DNA of 64,000 nt from Heracleum sosnowskyi (Eukaryota > Streptophyta > Magnoliopsida > Apiales > Apiaceae), in the NCBI GenBank assembly GCA_030848705.1, contig CM061235.1, forward strand, positions 128,572,228 to 128,636,227, in the 5' to 3' direction. Positions 35,343-45,083 of the stretch are shown here, piece by piece; position 1 is the first letter of the stretch, and each line of letters opens with the position of its first letter. The notes under the pieces are model-generated. The model was not told where the DNA came from, made no database searches, and saw nothing but the letters and a program-made list of their open reading frames with translations. The translations under genes and the position numbers were made by a program.

Positions 35343-36911
35343 TTATTTGATTTCTTGAATATCAGGAACAGTTCTGAGATAATCCATGAGTAGTCTTCTT
35401 TCAGCCCTTTCCAGCTCTTCAACCATAACTTTCTTCAACTCTCTCAACTCTGGATCAGATTCTCCAGTCTGATAAATTGCAGCTCTCAAAGAATAGATGG
35501 AATTTTTCCTCATCTCATTCCCTAGCTTAATAAAATATGATTTATCAGATTCTAGATTGAATTCTAAGACTTTAACTCCCAGATCAGTCCTTAGTCTTGC
35601 ACTGTTTCTTTTCATTTCTACAATCTTTCCATAAGCATCTCTGTACTTAGGAATATATGCACTCGAGACTCCTCCTCCAAGCATTATCTTTGATCTCAGC
35701 ATCCTTTCTCTGATAACTAAAGCAGCATCATGAGTACTTCTATTTTTGACATTTAACAAATACAGAACATGCTCCAATTCTTCATAAGATTTGAGATTGA
35801 TGTCAGACTCTGCAACCTTGTAAACTCTTCCATCAGCCATAAAATACAACAAAAACTCTTTCTTTAACACTTTATGAAATATCATCTGAACAGATTCTAG
35901 CATATCAAGATTCTCTTGAGTAATAATACCAGATACTGCCAGTGATGATTGATCTCCAGGCCTGTTGTTTATTCTCTTCTCCTTGTGTGAACCTAATCCA
36001 GATTTATCATAAGACTCTTTACCCAATACAGTTCTGGTTTCTGAGAAGTTAACAATTTCTAGCTTCAGAGTTTCAGGAAGTACAGGTCTTCTAAAAATAC
36101 CTTGGAGTTGAGGTGCTAGTTGATTTTGCACAACATGAGCATTGTCAGAGGTTGTTACAACTTTAGTAGAAATATCAACTTGAGCAGCGTCAGAGGTTGA
36201 TTTACTTATCCTTGATTCAACTTGAGCAATGTCAGAGGTTGAATAATTCTTCTTAGGTAACTGTCCTTCTTCTACCAGTTTACCCTTGCCCTTATCAGTG
36301 TTTGCAATTGCAGGCCTCCTGGTGTATTGTATACTCTGTTGAGTATTTTCCTTGATAGAAATTCCAATTTCTTTCTTTCTAGGAGCCTTGACAACTTTCT
36401 TTCTGTAAGTACCATCCTTCAATTTCTTCTCATGCTCTTCAGCAAGACTCAGCATTTCAGCTTCCATGTCTTCAACTGTAGCTTCATTACCATGTTCTTC
36501 TAAAAACATCTTCGTAGCAATTTCTTCATCAGTAAGTGGATTCGCTGAAATAATTAAACTCTTAAGTCTTGAACCACTGGCAGAGTTTGAGATTCCTTTA
36601 CCAGAGTTTGTCAACCTATCAGAGTTTAATCTTGATCTTCCTTTCCCTTGAGCAGAAATTAAATTCCTCTCAGTTTCCTTGCTTCCACCATCAGCAGAAT
36701 CATCCCTCCGTCTCAGAGTTTTAGTGTCTTTGCATTTGTCATTTGGTACACTCTCCCCCTTTTTGACATCATCAGAAAGTAGTACTGATGTCAGCAATTC
36801 TAGAGCAGTAGAAATAGAATTCAATTGTGCAGACATTGCAGTCTGATTCTCCTCAACTTTCCCAAGCCTCTTCTTAAGTTCATCAGAATCCTTGGCTTGC
36901 TGCTTGAACAT
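35343..36911 (-). CDS. SIRE-A envelope-like region, C-terminal part (522 codons)
   Basis: Minus-strand frame between pol and the 3' LTR, where SIRE elements carry an extra gene long called envelope-like. The start has a heptad-rich coiled coil (about residues 1-50), then a long Lys/Ser/Glu-rich low-complexity region, then a more structured C-terminal third (VLKKEFLLYFMADG, LRELKKVMVEEL). The frame can be read upstream past its first methionine (SYYSAMFKQQ) to near 36960, where a one-base shift separates it from the next ORF, so the two parts were probably one protein of about 860 residues. I see no convincing transmembrane segment or signal peptide. The function is unknown. Confidence 0.65.
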   Translation of the reverse strand: MFKQQAKDSDELKKRLGKVEENQTAMSAQLNSISTALELLTSVLLSDDVKKGESVPNDKCKDTKTLRRRDDSADGGSKETERNLISAQGKGRSRLNSDRLTNSGKGISNSASGSRLKSLIISANPLTDEEIATKMFLEEHGNEATVEDMEAEMLSLAEEHEKKLKDGTYRKKVVKAPRKKEIGISIKENTQQSIQYTRRPAIANTDKGKGKLVEEGQLPKKNYSTSDIAQVESRISKSTSDAAQVDISTKVVTTSDNAHVVQNQLAPQLQGIFRRPVLPETLKLEIVNFSETRTVLGKESYDKSGLGSHKEKRINNRPGDQSSLAVSGIITQENLDMLESVQMIFHKVLKKEFLLYFMADGRVYKVAESDINLKSYEELEHVLYLLNVKNRSTHDAALVIRERMLRSKIMLGGGVSSAYIPKYRDAYGKIVEMKRNSARLRTDLGVKVLEFNLESDKSYFIKLGNEMRKNSIYSLRAAIYQTGESDPELRELKKVMVEELERAERRLLMDYLRTVPDIQEIK

Positions 36912-36963
36912 GGCAGAATAATAAGACCTATCAGTCTTTAAGGTAAGATCCCTTATACCAACT

Positions 36964-37959
36964 TCAATCAGACTTTGCCCTGTTGGCCCTTCTTTTCTTT
37001 AACTTTTTCTTCTGAGGCATATCATCAGTGTTTGATACCCCAGCTTCAGCATTTGATGGATTCACTCTAGCAGACTTAACAGCTCTTAACTTAGTCTTCT
37101 TTGACCTCTGTGATTTAGACACAGAAGGTCCAGCTTCAGCATTTGCAAGTTGTTGTTGTTGTGAATCTACTTGAAATTGTCGCACAGACTCAGGTAGCAA
37201 CAAGACACCAACATCCCCTTTCTTGTTATCCTTATTAGTTAAATCAGAGAATATGCGTTTATGTAATTTAAAACAGGGAATCACATCATTCTCAGCTATC
37301 TCTACTTCAGAAACACATTCAGAGAATATCAATTGACAAAATCTTGCAAAATAGACTACACCTCTGTTTTCAGTCATTTTTTCACCTATATTATTTAGAA
37401 CTAGCCTAGAAACATCAAAATTACCTCCATAAAGAAGAGAATACCCGATTTGCAGACTATCAGTGGGAATCGCATCCCAGTTTGTGCACTTCTTTCCAAA
37501 AGCCCTGGTGATGCAATCGAAAAAGAAGCTCCATTCCTTGCGCAAAAACGGCCTTTTCAGTTGACCAATCTTTGTCAATGGTCCAGAGTAGCCTATTTCT
37601 CTCATCATTCTAACCAACTCAGAATCACCAACAGAGATTGTAAAAGCATTGAAATCCTCAAGGCCCAAAGCATCACGAACAGTTGTTGGAGTAACTGTAA
37701 ATTCTTCTTCTTGAAATTCAAAGATTATGGACGGAGACCCAGACTCTCCTCCATTATCATAAGTGCCTGTCTGCCAAAGAGTCCTGATTTGAGATGCAGA
37801 CAGCTTCAATGGTGCGGTGAGAGCAGTGCCAATATCAGAGTTTGACAAGAAATCCTGAATCAAATGAAACGCCTCCGGTGCGTTCTCATTTGCCAATGGA
37901 GCTGAATAGTTATTAGGAACAAATTCTAACCCAGAAGCAGTAAACATTGTAGTAGCCAT
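36964..37959 (-). CDS. SIRE-A envelope-like region, N-terminal part (331 codons)
   Basis: Minus-strand frame from the ATG at 37959. The first 230 residues look globular (SIIFEFQEEEFTVTPTTVRDALGL, EWSFFFDCITRAFGKKCTNWDAIP, QIGYSLLYGGNFDVSRLVLNNI are covered in order). They match in layout the start of the SIRE-B ORF at 61866: a beta segment before a T-x-x-D/V-ALGL-type turn, F-F tandem aromatics, a NW/NLHGIP segment, then GGNFDVSRL against NRHINIGRL. The tail is Lys/Arg-rich and could act as a nuclear localisation signal. It ends in a frame shift before the 35343-36911 part. Confidence 0.65.
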   Translation of the reverse strand: MATTMFTASGLEFVPNNYSAPLANENAPEAFHLIQDFLSNSDIGTALTAPLKLSASQIRTLWQTGTYDNGGESGSPSIIFEFQEEEFTVTPTTVRDALGLEDFNAFTISVGDSELVRMMREIGYSGPLTKIGQLKRPFLRKEWSFFFDCITRAFGKKCTNWDAIPTDSLQIGYSLLYGGNFDVSRLVLNNIGEKMTENRGVVYFARFCQLIFSECVSEVEIAENDVIPCFKLHKRIFSDLTNKDNKKGDVGVLLLPESVRQFQVDSQQQQLANAEAGPSVSKSQRSKKTKLRAVKSARVNPSNAEAGVSNTDDMPQKKKLKKRRANRAKSD

Positions 37960-39368
37960 TAGAAACGTTTAGAAGTAAGCAAGGAATAAGACAGAGAAAA
38001 GTGTAGAATGTATGCAGTGAAAGTGTTTGAGACAGTGTTTGTGAGTAAAAACTTATGAAATGATGAAGTGTGTAAAAGAATGAACCGTTTATGTGTAGTA
38101 AGTTTAAATAATAACTGTGAAAATTAAAACTCAATCGTTTTAATCATTACTACACACAGCAGGTGTCTTTGAAAAATGTGTGAGTGGGACAGATGTCCAA
38201 CATACATACGCTGACAGCTGTATGTAACAACTTCCAATACACACGCGCAGTAAAAATAGCCAAAATTACCGCTTTTCACATTGTTCAAAACACTCAACCT
38301 CTCTCTCCTCTGTTTAATACAAATATGAACCGTTTGTAATCATACTCTTTCAAATTTCTAAACAAATGTCTAATCTCAAAATTATAAAATGTCTGAAACA
38401 AAGAAATCATTTTAACCATCAGAGATTAAAACAAAGTTATCTCGGTGTATTTCACACAATACATCAGTGTTTACCATTTGTCCTTCTTTGTCAATAAACT
38501 CTTTTCTCAAACTGTACAGGTGTGAATAATTATGTGTGCAATAGCAGAGTTTACCGAAATCAATATTTAGATCATCTCAAAGTGCATAAAATCCACAAAC
38601 TAAAACAGTAAAAATTGGTTGCCTAAACTCTCATGTAGAACATAAAATCTGATTTTTATATCTAAACTCTGTATACTGATATCCTTTCATTTGAATATAT
38701 CTTTTATTTTTCACCCCCTTTATTTTTTTATTTTTTATTTTTTTTTAAATTTATTTTTCCAGTAATCAGTGGTTGACATTAGTCACCAAAAATCAAAGAT
38801 TTTGGCCCTTATTTCATACAATAAGTTCTTGGATCGTCCTAGGCACAACATGATCTCAAAGGAATTTGTGCTCTTTTTGGCATCTTTTGATTTGAGGGTG
38901 AATTATTTACTATTAATAATCAGAGTTTAGACTTTTCATCAGTTAATGCAATTAATTTATGAGAGAAAATGCAAACAGCTAATACAATCTCAGTGTATAG
39001 GATCAATAAACTAAGAGATGCTATAAATATAGAGATAGTATCATGCTGTGTTAACTTACTGCACAGATTTGAGATCAGAATCTATATAACTCTTAAGAAT
39101 TCATAATTACTTACTGAGAATTATGCTTCATACAAATTTCTTCATTGGTCCATATGTTTCAGACAAAATTACAATCAGAGTATAGCATTAGACTGTAACT
39201 TTCAGTGATTTACTATCAGAGTATGACCAACACTTTATGACTAACAGAGTTTAACATCAGAGTTTACTTTCAGAGTTTATGACACTGGTACTCATAACAG
39301 TTAATACATGCAAGGAATCATGAGCATAAAAATCAAACATGTATAGGTTTTGAGGCTAACCCGTATCT
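37960..39368. other. SIRE-A spacer between RNase H and envelope-like ORF
   Basis: 1.4 kb of non-coding DNA. It has the word CAGAGTTT at 39245, 39258 and 39271 and further copies near 38548 and 38922, and a T-rich tract near 38715-38755. No gene, splice pattern or terminator can be assigned. In SIRE elements this region is where a subgenomic or spliced RNA for the extra ORF would need to start. Confidence 0.5.
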
Positions 39369-42300
39369 CTAGTCAAAACCAGAGATCATTCCAAGTTCAT
39401 TTACCAATCTTGTAAAGGTAGCTTCACTCAAAGGTTTGGTGAAGATATCTGCAAGTTGTTGGTCTGTAGACACAAAATGAAGCTCAATGTTTCCTTCCTC
39501 CACATGTTCTCTGATAAAATGATACCTTATGCTGATGTGCTTGGTCATGGAATGCTGTACTGGGTTACCTGTCATAGCAATAGCACTTTGGTTATCACAG
39601 TAAATAGGTATTTTAGAGTACCTCAACCCATAATCCAGCAACTGATTCTTCATCCACAGAATCTGTGCACAACAGCTACCAGCAACTATATACTCTGCTT
39701 CTGCAGTGGATGTGGAAATTGACTTCTGTTTCTTGCTATACCAAGAAACCAATCTGTCACCTAAGAATTGACAGCTTCCATTTGTACTTTTTCTGTCTAT
39801 CTTACAGCCTGCAAAATCTGCATCAGAGTAACCAATTAGCTTAATCTCTGATTCTCTAGGATACCACAAACCCAAGGTTATGGTTCCTTTGAGATATTTT
39901 AAAATACTTTTTACAGCTGTTAGATGAGGCTCTCTGGGATCTGCTTGAAATCTTGCACAAAGACATGTGGCATACATGATATCAGGTCTACTTGCTGTGA
40001 GATACAGAAGAGACCCTATCATGCCTCTATAGGTTGTCATATCCACTGTAGCACCTGTGTCTTTGTCTAGCTTTGTTGCAGTAGCCATGGGAGTTGGAGC
40101 AGATGAACTATCAAGCATACCAAATTTCTTTAGAAGATTTCTGGTATACTTTGCTTGATTGATAAAAATCCCATCATCTGTTTGCTTGACCTGTAAGCCT
40201 AGAAAATAACTAAGCTCTCCCATCATGCTCATTTGGTACCTAGACTGCATAAGCTTTGCAAACTTCTTACAAAGTTTGTCATTAGTAGATCCAAAAATAA
40301 TATCATCTACATAATTTTGAACTAAAAGCAAATCATCACCAGAATTGAAATAAAACAAGGTTTTATCAATTGTACCTCTTGTGAACCCACTTTCTAAAAG
40401 AAATTGAGCAAGAGTTTCATACCATGCTCTTGGTGCTTGCTTTAGTCCATATAATGCCTTGTCAAGCCTGTAGACATAATCTGGATGCTTGGGATCTACA
40501 AATCCTGGTGGTTGTTCAACAAACACTTCTTCTTCAAGCTTCCCATTGAGAAAAACACTTTTCACATCCATTTGAAAGGCTTTAAACTTCTTGTGTGCAG
40601 CATAGGCCAGAAAAATTCTTATGGCCTCCAATCTTGCAACTGGAGCAAAGGTTTCATCATAGTCAATTCCTTCCTGTTGTGAATAACCTTTAGCCACAAG
40701 TCTAGCCTTGTTTCTTGTAATCACACCTTCAGTGTCAGTCTTGTTTCTAAAAACCCACTTTGTACCTATAATTGATCTATTCTTTGGTCTAGGTACAAGT
40801 GTCCAGACTTCATTTCTTTCAAATTCATTTAACTCTTCTTGCATTGCTGTTATCCAATTAGCATCTTGAAGAGCTTCCTCCACTTTCTTTGGTTCTGTTT
40901 GAGACAAGAAAGCATGATACAGACACTCATTATTTGTTGCACTTCTAGTTCTCACACTAGCATCAGGATCTCCAATTATGAGATCAGGTGTGTGTGCCTG
41001 TGTCCACTTTCTTGCTGTTGGTAAGTGGTTTCTTGCATTATTATTTGATCCTCCCCCTTGATCCATGCTCTCCTGACTCATATGTTGACTTTCTGCAGCA
41101 TCTGAGGCTCCCCCTGAATTTGACTGCTCAGAGTTTGAGCTTTCAGAGTTTGAATCAGCTTCCTCAACAGACTCACTTTGAGTGTTTGAGTCACCATGTT
41201 GAGCTGCCTCATGCTCCCCCTCAACTGGTTCTCTGTTTTGAGAATTTTCAGTTTCTCCATTATTTACCAGTAAAGGTTCAGAGTATGCTTCGTCAGAGTT
41301 TGTCAGAACCGCTTCATCAGAGTTTACATCATCAGAGAATACATCTTCATTTTCAAAGCGCAGTCGATCATATTCATCTAAGTCATCAAGTCCAGTTATT
41401 TTCTTGTCATCAAATGACACATGTATAGACTCCATGATCACCTTTGTTCTCAGATTGTATACTCTGAACGCTTTTGTTGACAATGGATAGCCAACAAAAA
41501 TTCCTTCATCAGCTTTTAACTCGAACTTGGTCAACTGTTCAGGATGAGTCTTCAACACAAAGCATTTGCATCCAAATATATGAAAATATTTCAAATTTGG
41601 CTTCTTATTTTTCACCATCTCATATGGTGTTTTCCCATGCTTGTTGATCAGTGTAGCATTTTGAGTAAAACAAGCAGTTTGAACAGCTTCTGCCCAGAAA
41701 TAGGTTGGTAACTTTGCTTCATCAAGCATTGTTCTGGCAGCTTCAATTAGAGTTCTGTTCTTTCTTTCAACTACACCATTTTGCTGTGGAGTTCCAGGTG
41801 CAGAAAATTCTTGTTTCACTCCTCTTTCCTTGCAGAAAGCTTCCATGATTGAGTTTCTGAATTCAGTTCCATTATCACTCCTTATAATTTTGACTTTGTG
41901 CTGTGATCCTTTGTCCAGTAGATTTACATGATCCATCAGAGTTTGAGCAGTTTCATCCTTCTTTGATAAGAAATACACCCATGTATATCTAGTATATTCA
42001 TCAACAATTACTAGAGCATATTTCTTTCTGCCCATAGACATCACATTCACTGGTCCAAAGAGATCAACATGTAGAAGATGATATGGTTCCACTACTGAAG
42101 ATTCAGATTTGCTCTTGAAAGATGACTTCCTTTGCTTGGCCTTTTGACAAGAATCACATAGGCCATCTAGACTGAGTATCGATTTTGGGAGTCCCCTTAC
42201 AAGATCCTTTCTTATTAGCTCATTGATGTTGTTCAAATTGAGATGAGAGAGCTTCTTATGCCAATTCCAACTCTCTTCATTTGACATTCTTGCAGTCAGA

Positions 42301-42683
42301 CACACTGTTTTTCCTTCAGAGTTTGTTACCAAACTTGCTTCATAAATGTTGTTGCGCCTGTGTCCAACTAGAACAACTTTTCCAGTAGATTTACTAATAA
42401 CTTCACAGTGTTCAGTATGAAAATCTACATGGTTTCCTCTGTCACAGATTTGACTCACTGATAGCAGATTATGCTTGAGTCCTGAGACTAGAGCTACATC
42501 TGATATGATGACACTTCCAAGATTGATATTGCCATATCCCATAGTACGTCCTATGTTGCCATCTCCATAGGAAACTTTTGGGCCAGCCTTCTCCTCAAAA
42601 TCTGATAGCAGGGCTTTATTTCCAGTCATGTGTCCTGAGCATCCACTGTCCAAGATAAGGGTGCTCTCTTTTATGCCCTGCAA
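39369..42683 (-). CDS. pol: SIRE-A pol: protease, integrase, reverse transcriptase, RNase H (1104 codons)
   Basis: Long open minus-strand frame. It starts with the protease motif LILDSGCSGHMTG (residues 9-21). A GAG-pre-integrase zinc part follows (WNWHKKLSHL, then CDSCQKAK). The integrase core has aspartates in HVDLFGPVN (about 205) and RSDNGTEF (about 268) and the glutamate in NGVVERKN (about 304). After a Ser/Glu/Asn-rich linker with many NSD-type repeats comes RT, with YVDDIIFGS at about 790, and RNase H, with CDNQSAIA near 1028 and ADIFTKPL at the end. All catalytic residues seen are intact. The N-terminus as given begins after an acceptor-like CAG; no ATG is in place, so it must be joined to gag by splicing, frameshift or a lost base. 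Confidence 0.93.
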   Translation of the reverse strand: MQGIKESTLILDSGCSGHMTGNKALLSDFEEKAGPKVSYGDGNIGRTMGYGNINLGSVIISDVALVSGLKHNLLSVSQICDRGNHVDFHTEHCEVISKSTGKVVLVGHRRNNIYEASLVTNSEGKTVCLTARMSNEESWNWHKKLSHLNLNNINELIRKDLVRGLPKSILSLDGLCDSCQKAKQRKSSFKSKSESSVVEPYHLLHVDLFGPVNVMSMGRKKYALVIVDEYTRYTWVYFLSKKDETAQTLMDHVNLLDKGSQHKVKIIRSDNGTEFRNSIMEAFCKERGVKQEFSAPGTPQQNGVVERKNRTLIEAARTMLDEAKLPTYFWAEAVQTACFTQNATLINKHGKTPYEMVKNKKPNLKYFHIFGCKCFVLKTHPEQLTKFELKADEGIFVGYPLSTKAFRVYNLRTKVIMESIHVSFDDKKITGLDDLDEYDRLRFENEDVFSDDVNSDEAVLTNSDEAYSEPLLVNNGETENSQNREPVEGEHEAAQHGDSNTQSESVEEADSNSESSNSEQSNSGGASDAAESQHMSQESMDQGGGSNNNARNHLPTARKWTQAHTPDLIIGDPDASVRTRSATNNECLYHAFLSQTEPKKVEEALQDANWITAMQEELNEFERNEVWTLVPRPKNRSIIGTKWVFRNKTDTEGVITRNKARLVAKGYSQQEGIDYDETFAPVARLEAIRIFLAYAAHKKFKAFQMDVKSVFLNGKLEEEVFVEQPPGFVDPKHPDYVYRLDKALYGLKQAPRAWYETLAQFLLESGFTRGTIDKTLFYFNSGDDLLLVQNYVDDIIFGSTNDKLCKKFAKLMQSRYQMSMMGELSYFLGLQVKQTDDGIFINQAKYTRNLLKKFGMLDSSSAPTPMATATKLDKDTGATVDMTTYRGMIGSLLYLTASRPDIMYATCLCARFQADPREPHLTAVKSILKYLKGTITLGLWYPRESEIKLIGYSDADFAGCKIDRKSTNGSCQFLGDRLVSWYSKKQKSISTSTAEAEYIVAGSCCAQILWMKNQLLDYGLRYSKIPIYCDNQSAIAMTGNPVQHSMTKHISIRYHFIREHVEEGNIELHFVSTDQQLADIFTKPLSEATFTRLVNELGMISGFD

Positions 42684-42693
42684 TCACAACCAA

Positions 42694-43203
42694 TTACAAA
42701 GAGTTAGTTTTAAGGATCCAGACTTGCTTGGATCCTTTGGCTTTCTTAACATTGTTAGCTTTTGCAGCGGAATCACTATCAACAGAGTTTAAACTAACAT
42801 TGTCAGACTTTACACTTGCAGAGTTTGATCTAACCCACTTCAGATTGGGTTTTAGCTCATAGTAGTTGTGATAAATAGCATGATAACTCTTACAAGTATA
42901 AATAGAATGCCAAGTGCTCCCACAGTGTGTGCATAAAGTCTGTGGTTTAACCCTTACATAATCATTCTTTACTCCTGATGTAGAAGGTAAAGAATTAATA
43001 TCTTTGTTCTTATTGTAAAATCTAGCAAGATGGTTAGTACTACCACAGTTATAACATGTTTTCCTTGGAGCAGCATCAGTAGGCAAATGATTATTTCTTT
43101 TATTTATGCCTATCTTTCCATTCCTATTCTTCTTGGACCCTTTTGGTTTCATGGCAGACTTTACCTCTTTGAGCTTATGATTGAACTGTTTTCCTGTCAT
43201 CAA
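42694..43203 (-). CDS. SIRE-A second zinc-knuckle segment of gag-pol
   Basis: 169-codon minus-strand frame between gag and pol, overlapping the gag stop in a different frame. It has two Cys/His knuckles, CYNCGSTNHLARFY (degenerate) and CTHCGSTWHSIYTC, and a Lys-rich end. It can be read a few codons upstream as VNVGLMTGKQ, so it is the continuation of gag after a frame change near 43205. A stop and a second frame change separate it from protease at about 42680. Zinc knuckles bind RNA. Confidence 0.7.
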   Translation of the reverse strand: MMTGKQFNHKLKEVKSAMKPKGSKKNRNGKIGINKRNNHLPTDAAPRKTCYNCGSTNHLARFYNKNKDINSLPSTSGVKNDYVRVKPQTLCTHCGSTWHSIYTCKSYHAIYHNYYELKPNLKWVRSNSASVKSDNVSLNSVDSDSAAKANNVKKAKGSKQVWILKTNSL

Positions 43204-45020
43204 GCCAACATTAACCTGCTTTCACAAGTTTTTACTGGCTTTCTAACAGCTTCTACTTCCATAAGATTTTCTGTTATAATATTTTCCTGTCTTTCACAGG
43301 TTTCATCTGATTCCTTATCAGCTTCTCTTACTATAACAGATTTAAACTTAGTGGACTCTGGAACAAATTTCACAGGTTTAAGTTGTGGTTTAACCTTAAT
43401 CTTGTCTTTAAACCTAAGTTCATCATTTTCACAATAGCCTAAACCTACAGAATCTGTCTGAAACACTTGATGAGTGTCTCTTCCAGAGTTTGTCCAAGTC
43501 TTTATTATTTTTCTTTCTTTTTCTAGATCAGATTCTAGCTGCTTATATCTCTTAGTCAACTCCTGTTTAATATAAACAGCATCATCTCTTTCTTTTTGAA
43601 TCTGCTTCATATTTTCAAGTTCTCCTTCAAGAAACTTGTTTCTATCTTTAAGGCTAAGATTCTCAGATTTAATTCTCTCATTCTCTAAAGTCTGATCCCT
43701 ATAACTAACATGTACGCTTTTCAGATATACTCTTAACTCAGATATATTATCAGTATCATAAGCATAAGTAGTTAGGGGTACCTTATTTTCAGATGATTCA
43801 GTCTCATCTTTGACAGTTGCCATAAGAGCATAATTTACTCCATCATCAGAGTCTGAAGTATCTGCCCAGTCTTTGCCTTTAGAGATGAGTGCTTTCTCAG
43901 ATTTTCCTTTCTTGCATTCTGGGGCATAGTGACCCATCTCCTTACACTTGTAGCACTGGATTTCAGATTTATCCTTCTTGCCAGACTTGGTCTCCCTTCC
44001 ATCAGACTTTCTAAAACTTTTCCTTTCAGAGTTTGAATCTTTCCTTGAGAATCTCTTTCCTTTCTTGAAGTTCTTGAATCCCATCTTCTTGAAGGTCTTC
44101 ACCATCAATGCAGCCATTTGCATCATCTGTTCTTCATCATCCTCAGAGTCAGAAGCTTCATCAGAGTTTGAGTCATCATCAGAGTTTGATGACTCACTTT
44201 TAGATTTAATGACTAAAGCCTTTCCCTTGGATTTCTTCCTTGATGATTCCTTCTTGATGGGCTTCTCCTCAACTTTGAGAGCAACAGATTTTGTCTTCTT
44301 GCTGGATCTCCTGTTTCTTTGTTCTATGTCAAGTTCATGAGTCTTTAACAATCCATAGATCTCATCAAGATCTGTATCTGCAAGATCATAATTATCTTTG
44401 ATTGTTGTCGCCTTTAAATTCCATCTTTCAGGTAGGGATAAGAGAAATTTGAGATTTGACTCTTCAAGCTCATATTCTTTATCAACCAGAGATAGATCAT
44501 TCAGTAGTTTGCAAAATCTGTCATAAGTCTCAGTCAAGGTTTCATTAGGTCTTGAATCAAAGTGCTCATACTCCTGTGTGAGTATAGTTTTCCTGTTCTT
44601 CTTTATAGCACTGGTTCCTTGACACCTGACTTCTAAAGCATCCCATATCTCTTTGGCAGTTTTACAGCCAATTACTCTGTTAGACATAACATTGTCTAAA
44701 GCACTGTGGAGTAGATGTCTAACTTTTGCATCCTTTGCAATTGATGAGATGTCCTCAGGAGTCATATCTTTCTTTTCCTTTGGAACAGTCTTTTGTTCTT
44801 GACCATCAACAACAGGAGTCAATTTAGTCGGCATATGAGGACCATCATTGATTCTGTCAAGATATTCTGGATCTGTAGCCTCCAGAAACATGGTCATCTT
44901 CACCTTCCAAATTGGATACTCCACTGGCCTGAGAATTGGAACCCTGATTGTTTCATATCGACTCACAGAATTAGGTTTAACCTGTTCAACCTTGAGAGGA
45001 GCTTGATTTTCTTCAGACAT
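43200..45020 (-). CDS. gag: SIRE-A gag (606 codons)
   Basis: Starts at the ATG at 45020, 48 bases after the PBS. Residues about 20-250 form the copia gag core (YPIWKVKMTMFLEATDPEYL, AKEIWDALEVRCQGTSAIKK, SLPERWNLKATTIKD). An acidic Ser/Asp-rich stretch (SNSDDDSNSDEAS) follows, then the zinc knuckle CYKCKEMGHYAPEC at about residue 356. The C-terminal third is a coiled coil (KSENLSLKDRNKFLEGELENM). Length and late coiled coil fit SIRE gag. The plus-strand frames at 43030, 43978 and 44793 are shadows. Confidence 0.92.
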   Translation of the reverse strand: MSEENQAPLKVEQVKPNSVSRYETIRVPILRPVEYPIWKVKMTMFLEATDPEYLDRINDGPHMPTKLTPVVDGQEQKTVPKEKKDMTPEDISSIAKDAKVRHLLHSALDNVMSNRVIGCKTAKEIWDALEVRCQGTSAIKKNRKTILTQEYEHFDSRPNETLTETYDRFCKLLNDLSLVDKEYELEESNLKFLLSLPERWNLKATTIKDNYDLADTDLDEIYGLLKTHELDIEQRNRRSSKKTKSVALKVEEKPIKKESSRKKSKGKALVIKSKSESSNSDDDSNSDEASDSEDDEEQMMQMAALMVKTFKKMGFKNFKKGKRFSRKDSNSERKSFRKSDGRETKSGKKDKSEIQCYKCKEMGHYAPECKKGKSEKALISKGKDWADTSDSDDGVNYALMATVKDETESSENKVPLTTYAYDTDNISELRVYLKSVHVSYRDQTLENERIKSENLSLKDRNKFLEGELENMKQIQKERDDAVYIKQELTKRYKQLESDLEKERKIIKTWTNSGRDTHQVFQTDSVGLGYCENDELRFKDKIKVKPQLKPVKFVPESTKFKSVIVREADKESDETCERQENIITENLMEVEAVRKPVKTCESRLMLA

Positions 45021-45068
45021 GATTATTACTGTGTTTGAATCGTAAAACTGTATATATTAAACAGCTTA

Positions 45069-45081
45069 GGCTCTGATACCA
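45069..45081 (-). other. SIRE-A primer-binding site (initiator tRNA-Met)
   Basis: On the minus strand TGGTATCAGAGCC begins two bases after the 5' LTR. It matches the 3' end of initiator methionine tRNA, the usual copia primer. Confidence 0.93.
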
Positions 45082-45083
45082 AT

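Noticed and set aside
43978..44340. Plus-strand Ser/Leu-rich frame
   Set aside because: Antisense of the Ser/Asp-rich gag segment of SIRE-A.
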